Below are positions 10,555 through 20,340 of a stretch of 64,000 bases of DNA, in pieces. Source of the DNA: Cylicocyclus nassatus (lineage: Eukaryota > Nematoda > Chromadorea > Rhabditida > Strongylidae); assembly GCA_958299035.1 (NCBI GenBank), contig CATQJL010000305.1, positions 31,881,733 to 31,945,732 of the forward strand. Reading direction: 5' to 3'. The notes under the pieces were generated by a model that had not been told where the DNA came from, did not search any database, and saw only the letters and a program-made list of their open reading frames with translations. The first letter of the stretch is position 1, and every line of letters begins with the position of its first letter. The position numbers and the translations under genes were made by a program.

Positions 10555-11344
10555 TCTTATATATAAAGCTGAATGTCTGTTTGTATGTATGTATGTACAG
10601 TCGTTTTCAATACGTATTGGTTTTTTCTACCGTATGCCTTCCAGCCTCAACATGACGTGGATTGGTGTGGATTGGTGCGGCGCCGCCGAGAAAAGCAACG
10701 CGGCGCAAGCCCAAAGCGATGCGGCGCCTCACCAATCCATACCAGTCCACACCAATCCACACCAATCCACGTCATGTTGAGGCTGAAAGGCATACGATAG
10801 AAAAAACCAATACGTATTGAAAACGACTGTATGTCTGTCTGTGTGTACGTATGTTCCGAATAGAAAATTCCATTTCTGAACCGATCGGGACCAAACTTGG
10901 CACACATACACTTCGGGCCCCGGCGGGTGTCATAGGCTACTTTTCGTATCGATCGATATCGATTTTATCGATTTTTTGCAAAATTTGAGCTACGGGGCTG
11001 GGAGTTGGCACAGGGGGGTAAGTGAGCATGGGGATTCCGAATACAATATTAGTTTTTAAAATCGTGCATTACTTTTATCGATTTTATCGATAAAAGTAAT
11101 GCACGGTTTCGAAAACTAATATCGTATTCGTAATCAGCACGCTCGATTATCCCCCTGTGCCAAATCCCAGCCCCCTAGCCCAAATTTCGCAAAAAATTGA
11201 TAAAATCGACATCGATCGATAACGAAAAGTGGGCTGTGACACCCGCCGGGGCCCGAAGTGTATGTGTGCCAAGTTTGGTCCGGATCGGTTAAGAAATGGA
11301 ATTTTCTATTCGGAACATACGGCGGAGCCGGGTAAGCCAGCTAG
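10555..11344 (+). mobile_element. Helitron A non-autonomous copy
   Basis: It starts TCTTATATATAAAG after an A and ends CTAG before a T, the Helitron target rule. The 3' end carries the hairpin CGGC-GGA-GCCG (11320-11330) exactly ten bases before CTAG. Sister mariner copies at about 23083 and 61822 supply a similar uninterrupted site. The interior is itself a palindrome: a block starting TTCCGAATAGAAAATTCCAT is mirrored at the right. There is no RepHel gene. It carries a mariner MITE at 10598-10829. Other copies are at 16573-18198 and 43748-44041. Confidence 0.75.
10598..10829. mobile_element. Tc1/mariner MITE, copy 1
   Basis: 232-base palindrome with ends CAGTCGTTTTCAATACGTAT and complement, flanked by TA (10596-10597, 10830-10831). 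The arms contain repeats of GGATTGGTGT. A second copy lies at 14462-14691. Confidence 0.85.
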
Positions 11345-11579
11345 TTATATATAAGTTCAGCATCTGAGCTCTCCAACTCTCATCATGCCTGAGATAATCC
11401 TCCACAGATAGGCCACTTTTCGCGACAACCATTTTCCCTTCTGCGCATGATGGTGGACCGCGGAGAGGTACTGAAAAGCTAGCAATGAAGTTTGTAGCTT
11501 CAAAAAAGAGTCAATCTGCTTGAAGTTCTAGTAATTGGAAAAAATTTTTCGCAATTGCCCGGAAACTTTCTTCACGACC

Positions 11580-12224
11580 TAATAAAAAAATCGCGTATGC
11601 AAAACGCAATTTGGCCGCACAGAGTCATTCGGGCAGGTGCTGGGCCAATATATGCAGCTAGATTAGTACTAGCCCGTACTTGAAGATGAGCTATAAGGGC
11701 AATATTGTGCCTATTTTTGCAATTTTTGTATACGATTTTATTGCAGGAAAATTGCTCATAACTTCGCCTACTAAGAGGTTCAGCAGATACGGAAGACAGA
11801 TTTTTTTTTGGGCTGGAGTTTATGGTTAGCAGATCTTCAAGCCAAGCGAATCCACGGCTCAGCAGAAAGTGCATCTGCATACTCAGGTTTGCTGGTCAGA
11901 GGTATTTTAGGTAGGAACCACACATGGGATACGCTCGTTTCTGTGCATGCTGAATCTACAATCTCTTTTCATCGTTTCAAAAAAGTGCCATCGATTTCAC
12001 TCTCGTGACGGGGAAGGAGTTGCAGCGCAGTTTGGAAATTTCTGATATCTTCATCAGCTCCTTTCTAAGCAATATTATCAGGTGGAAAGAGAATAAAATG
12101 TATGTCAATTTTCACTTCCTCTGAAGGAAAGTGAAAAAATTTCGAGGACTAGAATTGCTGCGAAAGTTGTGGAGGGTAAAACTTTTGTCTGGCTCTATGA
12201 CTTCGAATGAGTGGGTAAATCTCT
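11580..12224. other. Spacer with dispersed repeat sequence
   Basis: About 11590-11830 includes a block similar in reverse orientation to 16430-16560 (for example CACAATATTGCCC versus CACATTATTGCCCG), so the minus-strand open frame there is repeat-derived. The rest shows nothing recognisable. Confidence 0.35.
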
Positions 12225-12503
12225 TCACATGGCCTCATCTATGAGAGTTGGACTGAAGATATGCTCACGTTTGACTGTCTGAGGCATATGTATTTGCAGT
12301 CCAGCTGTTTTTTTTTCGTAGTGAGGAACGACTGTCTTCTTCCTGAATAAACTTCTTCCGCAAAGATCATCTGTGTGGCTTCCAAGATAGCGACCGTGTG
12401 AACGCTGAGTTGAAACTAAAGTGAGCCGGCTGCTACGCTTACAAAAAAATTGTTTGCAAAACTGATATGAATTGAAATTGTCATTGAAACCTTTGCGGCC
12501 CAC
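12225..12503 (-). CDS. Possible terminal exon, product unknown
   Basis: A 92-codon minus-strand frame ends at TGA (12225). It contains a potential acceptor CTCACTTTAG, after which the frame stays open for about 64 codons (…RYLGSHTDDLCGRSLFRKKT… then …KREHIFSPTLIDEAM). The composition is protein-like and basic. No family is recognised. The upstream side runs into a MITE at 12515, so further exons would have to lie beyond it. It may be only a chance open frame. Confidence 0.3.
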   Translation of the reverse strand: MGRKGFNDNFNSYQFCKQFFCKRSSRLTLVSTQRSHGRYLGSHTDDLCGRSLFRKKTVVPHYEKKTAGLQIHMPQTVKREHIFSPTLIDEAM

Positions 12504-12514
12504 GATCAGAGGAA

Positions 12515-12787
12515 CTCAGACAATCGCAAAATATTTCCGGGGAAGATTGAAGTTTTAAAACTTCCGGAAGGACAGTCCTATTGGAGCTGCCAGGTAGGAC
12601 TCGACCAGGTAGAGGGGGCCCCACCCACACGGCCCAATGGGAGCGCTCCGGAACTTTTAGAGTTCCGGAGAGGGTCTAGATCTTAAAACTCCGTCTAAAG
12701 AAAAATGGAGATAAGCATATATAATGTTGTTCTTTCTTTATATTTTAAAGTTCATTTTCCCCCGGAAGTATTTTGCGATTGTCTGAG
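12515..12787. mobile_element. Palindromic MITE with CTCAGACAATCGC ends
   Basis: Ends CTCAGACAATCGCAAAATA and complement; the next bases (TTTCCGGGG and complement) also mirror. A truncated relative begins near 19184 (CTCAGACAATCGCAAGTGAC). No target duplication is evident. Confidence 0.65.
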
Positions 12788-12797
12788 AAGGAATGAC

Positions 12798-12811
12798 GGG
12801 GGGGGGGGGGG
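12798..12811 (+). repeat. Poly-G tract of 14
   Basis: Uninterrupted run of 14 G immediately after a MITE. Similar mono-G or mono-C tracts occur near 17880, 39060, 40928, 45380 and 57070. Confidence 0.9.
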
Positions 12812-13162
12812 AGCAGAGAGCGTCCCGTCACCTCTATCCACTCTGCTATCTTGCAGGTATCCAAGATGAAGTTTTTATCCTTTCAGAATCCATGATTTCT
12901 GAAGCAACACCGTTTTGTTCAAACCAAATTTTGAGTTTTTTTACAAGAAAATTTCGTGTATACAGCAACATTTTTGATTTTTTTTCAAATTTTTTTACAT
13001 GTTATAGAAAAGCATTTGTCCGGTATACGACAAATTACAGAAGTTCTAATCACTACCATTCCATCGACGGAACCATATTATCAAAAAAATTGCGTATGAA
13101 CTCAACACAATAGGTGCCATAATTTTTGGGCAATTTATCAAGCAAGCTCTTGTTCGTTTTAG

Positions 13163-13363
13163 GCCTCGGACAGAGTTCACGCGATTTGTTAGTCGCGAAT
13201 CAATCGCTACAAGATAAGTGTTACGAGTTCATTGCAGCCGATCAGCTTGCATTTCGGTTGTGATACTTTTCCAGCTCGAAATTTTTGACTGTAAAATGAA
13301 AATGAATGACAATCGCGGCGATTAAATCGCGACGATCAAATCGCGTGGACTCTGTCCGAAGCC
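13163..13363. mobile_element. Harbinger-like MITE with TTA duplication
   Basis: Ends GGCCTCGGACAGAGTTCACG and complement (GGCTTCGGACAGAGTCCACG), flanked by TTA (13160-13162 and 13364-13366). Related elements are at 18352-18554 and 51916-52145, and a degenerate one is near 58630-58735. They share CACGCGATT next to the termini. Confidence 0.7.
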
Positions 13364-13367
13364 TTAA

Positions 13368-13704
13368 AGGCACCGTCCACCCTAAGTTGAGGGTGTTGAG
13401 CTTTTGGCAGCATATAATAGTAGGGCCCCCTATCAATCCAATGCCCAAGTCGCGGCGCAAAATGCCGCTTCAGAAGCGAGAAAATCGCTTCGGAACAGCG
13501 AAGATGCACGAGGACCCCCATCCATGCCCGCCCATTTGTGCGCGCCCATCCAATCACCGTTCCGGAAAGCCGGCCTGTGGGTTCTCCGAAACGGGGATTG
13601 TCGGGGTTTTCGCGCATTCTCGACTTCATATTCGGAATCAGGGACATGAGAAGGCCCTCAAACGACAAAAACGTGGAGGTCGAAAATCTGGGTGGACGGT
13701 GCCT
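13368..13704. mobile_element. TTAA-type MITE abutting the previous element
   Basis: Ends AGGCACCGTCCACCC and complement, with TTAA on the left (13364-13367) and CCAA on the right. Same family as 1102-1456. Its left TTAA overlaps the right TTA of the neighbouring MITE. Confidence 0.6.
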
Positions 13705-14461
13705 CCAAGCAACAAATCTTGTAACGCTCGGACATTCTGCTGCAAATTCTCAATCTTTTGAAAGAGTAGCAAGAACTTTGAGAGCTTCAAACAGAAAAGA
13801 GGTGTATGAACTCTATGTCTATCAGTCGTGAGCTGTTGGTGATTACGTTTGTACGTGTTAGTAAACGTCTCCATGTTGATTACGCTAATTATCAAGTAGT
13901 AAGGAAATTAGAGTCTGACATGGATAGAAATGGATAAACTGTATATGAAATTAGGCTACAGGAATTATTACAAACACGAGAAACGGAAAGAAACGATGAA
14001 TCTCTACAGTTGTATAGGTGGAATCCGGCAAATATTGCGGAATTTGCGGGATTCAGCAAGGGCATAGCCTGTCCCATATGAACACATCAAAAGCGGTGGA
14101 TAGAATTTTTTATTTTTGGAGGGTATGCAAGAAAATAGTAAAGTCCTCATGCAAGGGGTAGCTCATAATCGAAGATTTTTCTATCGTATCGAAGACGAGG
14201 AACTTAATCTCCAAGCTACAGCTCACACCGTACTTTCTACAGTAACCGGCGGCGCTAAATGGACCAGAAATACGGTCGCGGCTGTACTTTAGAGTTAGTT
14301 CCTTGGACACGAATGAATCATACAAGCTGCAGCTTGAGCAAGAGTTTAACTAATGCGTTCTGTCTTTACTGCATCCATAAGCCCCATAAGAAGGTCTTTC
14401 AAGCAAGGTACGGTACTCTCTTGCTGTTGCAAAGCACACATGCAATAATTCGTGGTATATA
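13705..14461. other. Spacer with an unassigned open frame
   Basis: A minus-strand frame at 14110-14325 (about 70 codons, ending FTIFLHTLQK and stop) has protein-like composition, but I could not define an acceptor or a neighbouring exon. No repeats were recognised. Confidence 0.25.
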
Positions 14462-14691
14462 CAGTCGTTTTCAGTACGTATTGGTTTTTTCTACCGTATG
14501 CCTTCCAGCCTCAACATGACGTGATTGGTGTGGATTGGTGTGGATTGATGCGGCGCCGCCGAGAAAAGCAACGCGGCGCAAACCCGAAGCGATGCGGCGC
14601 CTCACCAATCCACACCAATCCACACCAATCCACTCATGTTGAGGCTGGAAGGCATATGGTAGAAAAAATCAATACGTATTGAAAACGACTG
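14462..14691. mobile_element. Tc1/mariner MITE, copy 2
   Basis: 230-base palindrome with CAGTCGTTTTCAGTACGTAT ends, flanked by TA (14460-14461, 14692-14693). Very similar to 10598-10829, suggesting fairly recent activity. Confidence 0.85.
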
Positions 14692-14862
14692 TACTAGTAT
14701 ATGTATCCAGATTGGATCGTTGTAAGGATTAGAATAACTTATTCGGAATCTTCTTTCCAACTATTTAGATGAAAATGTCCAATTCAAGGAAGTAAAAAAA
14801 TTTTTCAAAACGTTGTGCTGATTACTTCCATTATCTCCATTTCGTTCAATAACGGATCTTTG

Positions 14863-15215
14863 CAGTGGCGTACCCAGATTTCGGCTGCTCGACAAAAAAT
14901 TTTTTCTAATGAAGGTGCGTGGCGTTAGCCACGCACTTTGAAAAATTCTTGTATGCTTTTTAAAATTTTCGCGGGCTCATAACCCCGAAATTTCGGAAAA
15001 AGTGGGCGTAGCGTCAGCCACGCCCCCGAAAAAAATTTTTTTTGTAAGGCTGAAATGAATTTTTAAAATTTTTTTGAAAATTTTGATTATTTCAAAGTAT
15101 AAACAAGTCATTTGCACAATTTTATAACTCATGTAAGTAATTTTCAAAAATTTCGCGACCCGTTCTCTGAGGGGGGGTGCCCCCTCCCCCGCCGCTTCCT
15201 TTCGGTAAGCTACTG
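14863..15215. mobile_element. hAT-type MITE, copy 1
   Basis: Begins CAGTGGCGTACCCAG and ends TAAGCTACTG. Flanks GATCTTTG and GATTTTTG are an 8-base duplication with one change. The interior has paired GTGGC…GCCAC segments and AT-rich tracts. A better-preserved copy lies at 58013-58340, and a degraded one at about 49570-49840. Confidence 0.8.
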
Positions 15216-15335
15216 GATTTTTGCACTAGGCTTACATTCTTCAATCTCAATTACAATAATCAATGGATTTATAAATATATGTTCCTAATTGCACAACATG
15301 CTACTACCGGTAATGAATTTCTGAGCAAAGAATGA

Positions 15336-16295
15336 CTAGAAACATTGGCAACAGTCCGCAAACAGTTCGGTGATCTCCACTTCGGTTTCGCCGTTTTGTA
15401 CCCGTTCAGTAGCCTTTCTGAATTTTTTCCGTTTTCTATCCGAGAAGAACTTACCAAGGCCCTGAAAAGAGGGATTAGATCAAGGAGCGGGTACATTGCA
15501 AGGTTTAATTGTCAATTTAGTGTCCCTACGGTGACGACAAAATTTGTGCGAAAACAAGTGCTGTGATTGTGAATGCTGTTAACCACGGAGAGCACAATGC
15601 CGTGTTCGCGCGCAAATGTTGCCGGCAGCGCAAAGACACTATATTAACCTGCGAATCTTCTAAGTCATAAGTTAATACCTTGTACAACTTCATTGTGCCG
15701 ACCACATTAGCCATTCTTCCCGCCATTGTTATGATTACAACTAGCACAGAGCTAATTTCAACATGAGGTCCTTTCTGCTTATCTTCTTCAGTTGGCTTGA
15801 TGCCTAAATGGAAGAGTATACTTTCATGCCAGAATAATTGTTTTGAGCCATCTCAAATTTATTCTTACAATCAACAAATCAGCTACATCAAAAACACTTT
15901 CAAATGCTACAATCTTTGATCGCGTTATAGAGTTACATAATACCAATGTTGTCGCCAAAGATGTCAATAAGGGCGTTTTCTGAAAAAACAAAGACAAGGC
16001 TTCCAATGATGAGCATACCAGTACCGTGTGATTCTAATTTCTGATGAATCAGAGCCTCAGTATTTCCTTTATCGATAATGGCCTTCAATAAAAGGCAGCC
16101 GGCTCCAATGATGTTCAGCAAGATTCCATAAGCGATGAGCTCCCAACAACCTGAAAATTCTAGGCTTAGCTATGTCATATCCGTTACAAAGTTTTGCACC
16201 AAAATTTTTGATTTTTGCAACTTCTTCCAACTTCAGTATTGTTAGGTTTGATACATATTGAATACGGAGAATTCCGCGCTTTTCGAAAGTGCGCT
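15336..16295 (-). CDS. Multi-pass membrane protein gene, unknown family
   Basis: Three exons join cleanly: 15944-16150 (acceptor TTTTCAG, donor G|GTATTA), 15679-15803 (acceptor CCATTTAG, donor AAG|GTATTA) and 15336-15461 (acceptor CCTCTTTTCAG, stop TAG). A plausible fourth, 16255-16295, precedes them in compatible phase. The product has hydrophobic segments (ELIAYGILLNIIGAGCLLLK; GTGMLIIGSLVFVF; VEISSVLVVIITMAG), then a highly basic stretch (KFFSDRKRKKFRKATERVQN) and a cysteine-containing end (ADCCQCF). Three, possibly four, membrane passes with a basic cytoplasmic tail are inferred. I do not recognise the family; tetraspanin-like topology was considered, but the CCG loop is not visible. The N-terminus is not resolved, and any further exons would lie beyond the Helitron at 16573. 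Confidence 0.65.
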
Positions 16296-16572
16296 CTGTT
16301 AGCATCACGCGACGATAAAAGCAGATTAAAGACAATAAAGACAAGGAAATGGTCAGAAGTCGAAGTGGACAATCCAAAAAAACTGCATACCCTTCGAAAT
16401 AGCATGGAAGTGCTGACTACAAATCTGTCCTTTTTTGTGCTGAACCCCTTTGCAGGCGATGTTAGGAGCAGCTTGATATCGAAAATACCGTATATAAAAA
16501 ATACGAAAGTTGGCACATTATTGCCCGTTTAGCTCACTTTTGGGTACGGGCTATATCAAGTAATATAGCTGA
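16296..16572. repeat. Dispersed R1 arm copy
   Basis: 16345-16560 matches the arm of the foldback family (GGTCAGAAGTCGAAGTGGAC, compare 8605 and 4950). It separates the membrane-protein gene from a Helitron. Confidence 0.4.
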
Positions 16573-18198
16573 CTAGCTGGCTTACCCGGCTCCGCCGTTT
16601 GTTCCGAATAAAAAATTCCATTTCAACCGATCCGGACCAAACTTGGCACACATACACATCGGGCCCCGGCGGGTGTCACAGTCCACTTTTCGTTATCGAT
16701 CGATGTCATTTTATCGATTTTTTGCAAAATTTGAGCTAGGGGGCTGGAATTTGGCAGGGGGGTGTAATCGAGCATGCTGATCACCCCCACGGGGGTGATC
16801 AGCAGGGTAAAGCGGGGGGTGCGGCACGCCGCAGAGGGGGGGTCGTATTGAGGAGTCAAAAGGGGAGGGGGTCGTAGTTAGGTGATCTGATTATAGCGAT
16901 AACATGATATTCGTATCATATCCATAATTAGCACGTCAATTAACCCCTGTAGACAAAGTGTGAGCGAATTCTGAAGATTCAAGATACTAGGCAACCTAAG
17001 TGAAATTGTCAAATTCCAACATGGTTAACTTTGTTTTAAAGGTGAATTAGCTATCCGTTTTTGCACTCAAGACAAAGCACTACTCCTTCTTTGTCCACCT
17101 CAGGAATCCCGCTTCAGAAGACCTCCAAACTGTGGAATTAGAAGCCAACCAAAATCTCATTTTTCCCATTTTTCGCTTTTGATGGCTGTGCTTTCACCAA
17201 ATATTACTCAGAGCTAAGAAGACGAATCAGGCTCAAAACATCCCTATGGAATCTACGAGGTTTAGGCTATCGATTCATATAAATATTGTCCGCTAAAAAT
17301 GTTTTTTTGATATAGTTAATGGCCTGCGGCACCCCCCCTCAAAACCTGCGGCTGCCGCAGGGGTGCCGCAGGGGTGCCGCAGGCCATTAACTATATCAAA
17401 AAAACATTTTTAGCGGACAATATTTATATGAATCGATAGCCTAAACCTCGTAGATTCCATACGGATGTTTTGAGCCTGATTCGTCTTCTTAGCTCTGAGT
17501 AATATTTGGTGAAAGCACAGCCATCAAAAGCGAAAAATGGGAAAAATGAGATTTTGGTTGGCTTCTAATTCCACAGTTTGGAGGTCTTCTGAAGCGGGAT
17601 TCCTGAGGTGTACAAAGAAGGAGTAGTGCTTTGTCTTGAGTGCAAAAACGGATAGCTAATTCACCTTTAAAACAAAATTAACCATGTTGGAATTTGACCA
17701 TTTCACTTAGGTAGCCTAGTATCTTGAATCTTCAGAATTCGCTCACACTTTGTCTACAGGGGGTATTTGACATGCTAATTATGGATATGTTGTCCATTAT
17801 GTTTGACAGAGCCTTCAGGTAATACTATCTTAAGTGTATAGTTTAGGAGGGGGGTCTTATTAAGACAGCAATCAGGGCGGGGGGGGGGGTCGTATCCGAC
17901 GGTCGAGTGCCGCACCCCCCGCTTTACCCTGGTGATCAGCATGCTCGATTACCCCCCTGTGCCAACTCCCAGCCCAATAGCACAAATTTTGCAAAAAATC
18001 GATAAAATCAATATCGATCGATGACGAAAAGTAGCCTATGATACCCGCTGGGGCCCGAAGTGTATGTGTGCCAAGTTTGGTCCCGATCGGTTCAGAAATG
18101 GAATTTTCTATTCGGAACATACGTACAGACAGACATACAGACAGACAGACAGACAGACAGACAGACCGACAAACAGACATTCAGCTTTATATATAAGA
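16573..18198 (-). mobile_element. Helitron A copy with giant internal palindrome
   Basis: Read on the minus strand it begins TCTTATATATAAAG (18198 downward) and ends CTAG at 16573 with a T following. The 3' hairpin is GGC/GCC type, ten bases before CTAG. The left flank at the 5' end is T rather than the usual A. The block shared with 10555-11344 occurs at both sides (about 16600-16790 and 17925-18120). It encloses a further palindrome whose two arms, about 16900-17340 and 17360-17790, are nearly identical. A (CAGA)n tract lies at 18125-18170. It has no coding genes. Confidence 0.7.
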
Positions 18199-18351
18199 AT
18201 TTGGCCCAGCACTGAGCCGAATATCCCTGTACGGTCAGATTCGCACTTTGCAAGCACGATTTCTTGGCAAAATAATGAGTCTTAATGGTTTATGCCTCGT
18301 CCACAAAAGTGTTCAGCAGGTAAGAAATGCAGATTCAGGTTCAGGGTTTTA

Positions 18352-18554
18352 GGACCCGGACAGACTTCACGCGACTCAATCGTCGCGATCTAATTGCCAA
18401 GATTTCCATTCATTTTCATTTCACATTCAAAAATTTCGGGCTGGAAAAGCACCACAACCGAAATGCAAGCTGGCCGGCATGCAATGAACTCGTATCAGTT
18501 GTCTCGTCGCGATTCATTCGCGAAGATCAAATCGCGTGAAGTCTGGCCGGGGCC
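18352..18554. mobile_element. Harbinger-like MITE with TTA duplication
   Basis: Ends GGACCCGGACAGACTTCACG and complement (GGCCCCGGCCAGACTTCACG), flanked by TTA (18349-18351, 18555-18557). Family of 13163-13363. Confidence 0.7.
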
Positions 18555-19451
18555 TTATGCTGCATCTAATGATATGCAGATTGTTTGGATTGGTCTCTTC
18601 GACTCCTGAGCCTTGGCTTGGCTGAATGGTTTTTAAATTTTAGTCGCCAGAATCACTAAAACGTCTACTGAGATGTGAATGTGTTTCGATCCTTGAAGGT
18701 TTCTGTTACACAGAGGTCTCTACGAATAGTTATGGTTTTTGGATTATATTCGACTCAATGATTTTGATTTGGATAAACGCTGACGAGGGTAACAAGATGC
18801 AAGATTTATCGCATGCTATAAAACGAGTACAGCTGTATAAGCTGCGGGGAACTTTTTTGATTTGGCCCAGCCCAAACTCGGAAAAGGACTTCGCGAGCTA
18901 AGGATTTTATTCGTGCTGCTTATTGCCTAAGAAAAATTGTGCGGCACAACGATTGCTTTCCGAAACACCGTGAAGCGGCTGAACAGCTCGCTTATTTAAA
19001 AAGTGCGGCTTATACACCTGAAAAGAGGATGAAACTTATTTTTTTAACATTTGTGAAATAAATTTTCCTATTTTTTTGCAGGGCCAATGCATCATCCTCA
19101 ATATGCAGGATAATAAGCCAGTGTTTAGGTAAATGTGGGTTCCTAAATTCTCATTGAGCTAATTGGGAAACCTTCATCAGCTCAGACAATCGCAAGTGAC
19201 ATCCAGGGAAGACTGCACTTTCAAAACTTTCGGGGTGACACTTCTATTGGAGCTCAGGTAGGGCGGGGCCAGGTAGGGCAGGCCCACACACACGGCCCGA
19301 AAGGAGCTCGGTCCCGGAGCCTATTGATGCGCTCGAAAGATGTTTGTTATACGGCTAGAGATTAAAGTCGAAATTGTCGGCCCATGGCGACAAAAAGTCG
19401 ATTCCAACAACGTGATTACAAACAATACTTTGTTTCCCAAATTTTTGTAAC
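18555..19451. repeat. Decayed repeats
   Basis: 18560-18610 is an R1 fragment in reverse. 18840-19030 is a degenerate relative of the MITE at 46796-47010 (shared TGAAGCGGCTGA and GTGCGGCTTATAC-type segments). 19184-19320 is the left part of the CTCAGACAATCGC family. No exon was found. Confidence 0.45.
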
Positions 19452-20340
19452 TTACTCGGTTTTAGTCGATTGTGCTTGAAGACTTCCCATCTCTCCCTCC
19501 AGCTTTTCTCGTAATGCTTCCTCCGCATTCGTGTCTGCGTGCGGCTCATGACTAAATTACTACATTCAGGAACTACTAACAATAAGATACGCAAAAACGA
19601 CGCACTACATATTTTTCTTTTGCTGTGAAACAATGAAATTTGATGAGAACACTTTATTTCGGATGTTTTAGAGGTCCTCAAACACTCAAAATAGATGCCC
19701 ATATATGAATTTATTCAAGAGCATCGCAGCGAAGTTACGAGTTGTAAGGCCTTTCATAAATCTTTTTCTAATAAATACACACTAAGCAATGCAATTTGAT
19801 CGATTCAAAATTGGACACAATGACCTTTTTTGAAGTATATGCATGCAGCAAGATTATGCTATGATGACAGTGGAAAATGTAGATGTGTAAATAAGTTATT
19901 AAATTTGATAGAATAGCCGAGCTAAAAAAATAAAAAAAATAATTTGATTCCAAATGCTTGTTGTAGTGTCCTAAAGAAAGTGGTCTTGCCCACTCCTTAC
20001 TACTCTTCCTTAGCCCGACTGAGCGGATGAAACGTTAATCCGCTTCAGATCTACGTGAGAGTGTAAGCCTAGAATTTCTTCAGCAGTTCTGGCTTGTACG
20101 TACCACACTATTGGAAGCTGCTTAGTTGAATAGATAAGTAGAATTACTGGTGATACTGAATTGTTCTGCGAGAGAGATATGCCGAGTTCCATTCTGCAGA
20201 ACTTTAGTTATTTACGTTATCTGAGTTGCACATTCGATAGCATAATCAAGGAAGAAGCCTGTTTTTCACGGACGTCTCAGAAATGAGTCTTATGGTGTAG
20301 TCGTAGGAGTTCTCAGTTGTTCCCTCCACTTTTCTGTTGT
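19452..20340 (-). CDS. Candidate multi-exon gene, unknown product
   Basis: Exon 20270-20340 (acceptor CTACTCTAG, donor GTGAAA) ends in phase 0, and exon 20034-20165 (acceptor TCTCTCTCGCAG) begins in phase 0. Together they read like an extracellular beta-rich segment (…ENSYDYTIRLISETS…, …STKQLPIVWYVQARTAEEIL…). A further exon at 19456-19551 (acceptor GTAATTTAG) encodes an acidic, coiled-coil-like stretch (EEALREKLEGEMGSLQAQST) and reaches a stop at once if not spliced. Its phase does not follow directly from the 20034 exon, so an intermediate exon is missing or this is a separate gene. The alternation of hydrophobic and charged residues is loosely reminiscent of receptor ectodomains, but I do not assign one. 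Confidence 0.35.

Larger units (their letters stand above)
8741..11579. mobile_element. Mariner-type non-autonomous element with two large insertions
   Basis: Ends GGTTGTAAAGAAAGTTCCCG and a diverged complement are flanked by TA (8739-8740, 11580-11581). Uninterrupted relatives of 913 and 944 bases lie at 22442-23354 and 61192-62135. Aligning the three shows this copy was split first at CTCTGA (the 9101-10278 insertion) and again at ACAGAA (the 10555-11344 insertion). Without the insertions it would be about 870 bases. No transposase reading frame is present. Confidence 0.7.

Noticed and set aside
10573..10911. Several overlapping frames on both strands
   Set aside because: They lie in a palindromic MITE, so near-identical peptides arise from both strands.
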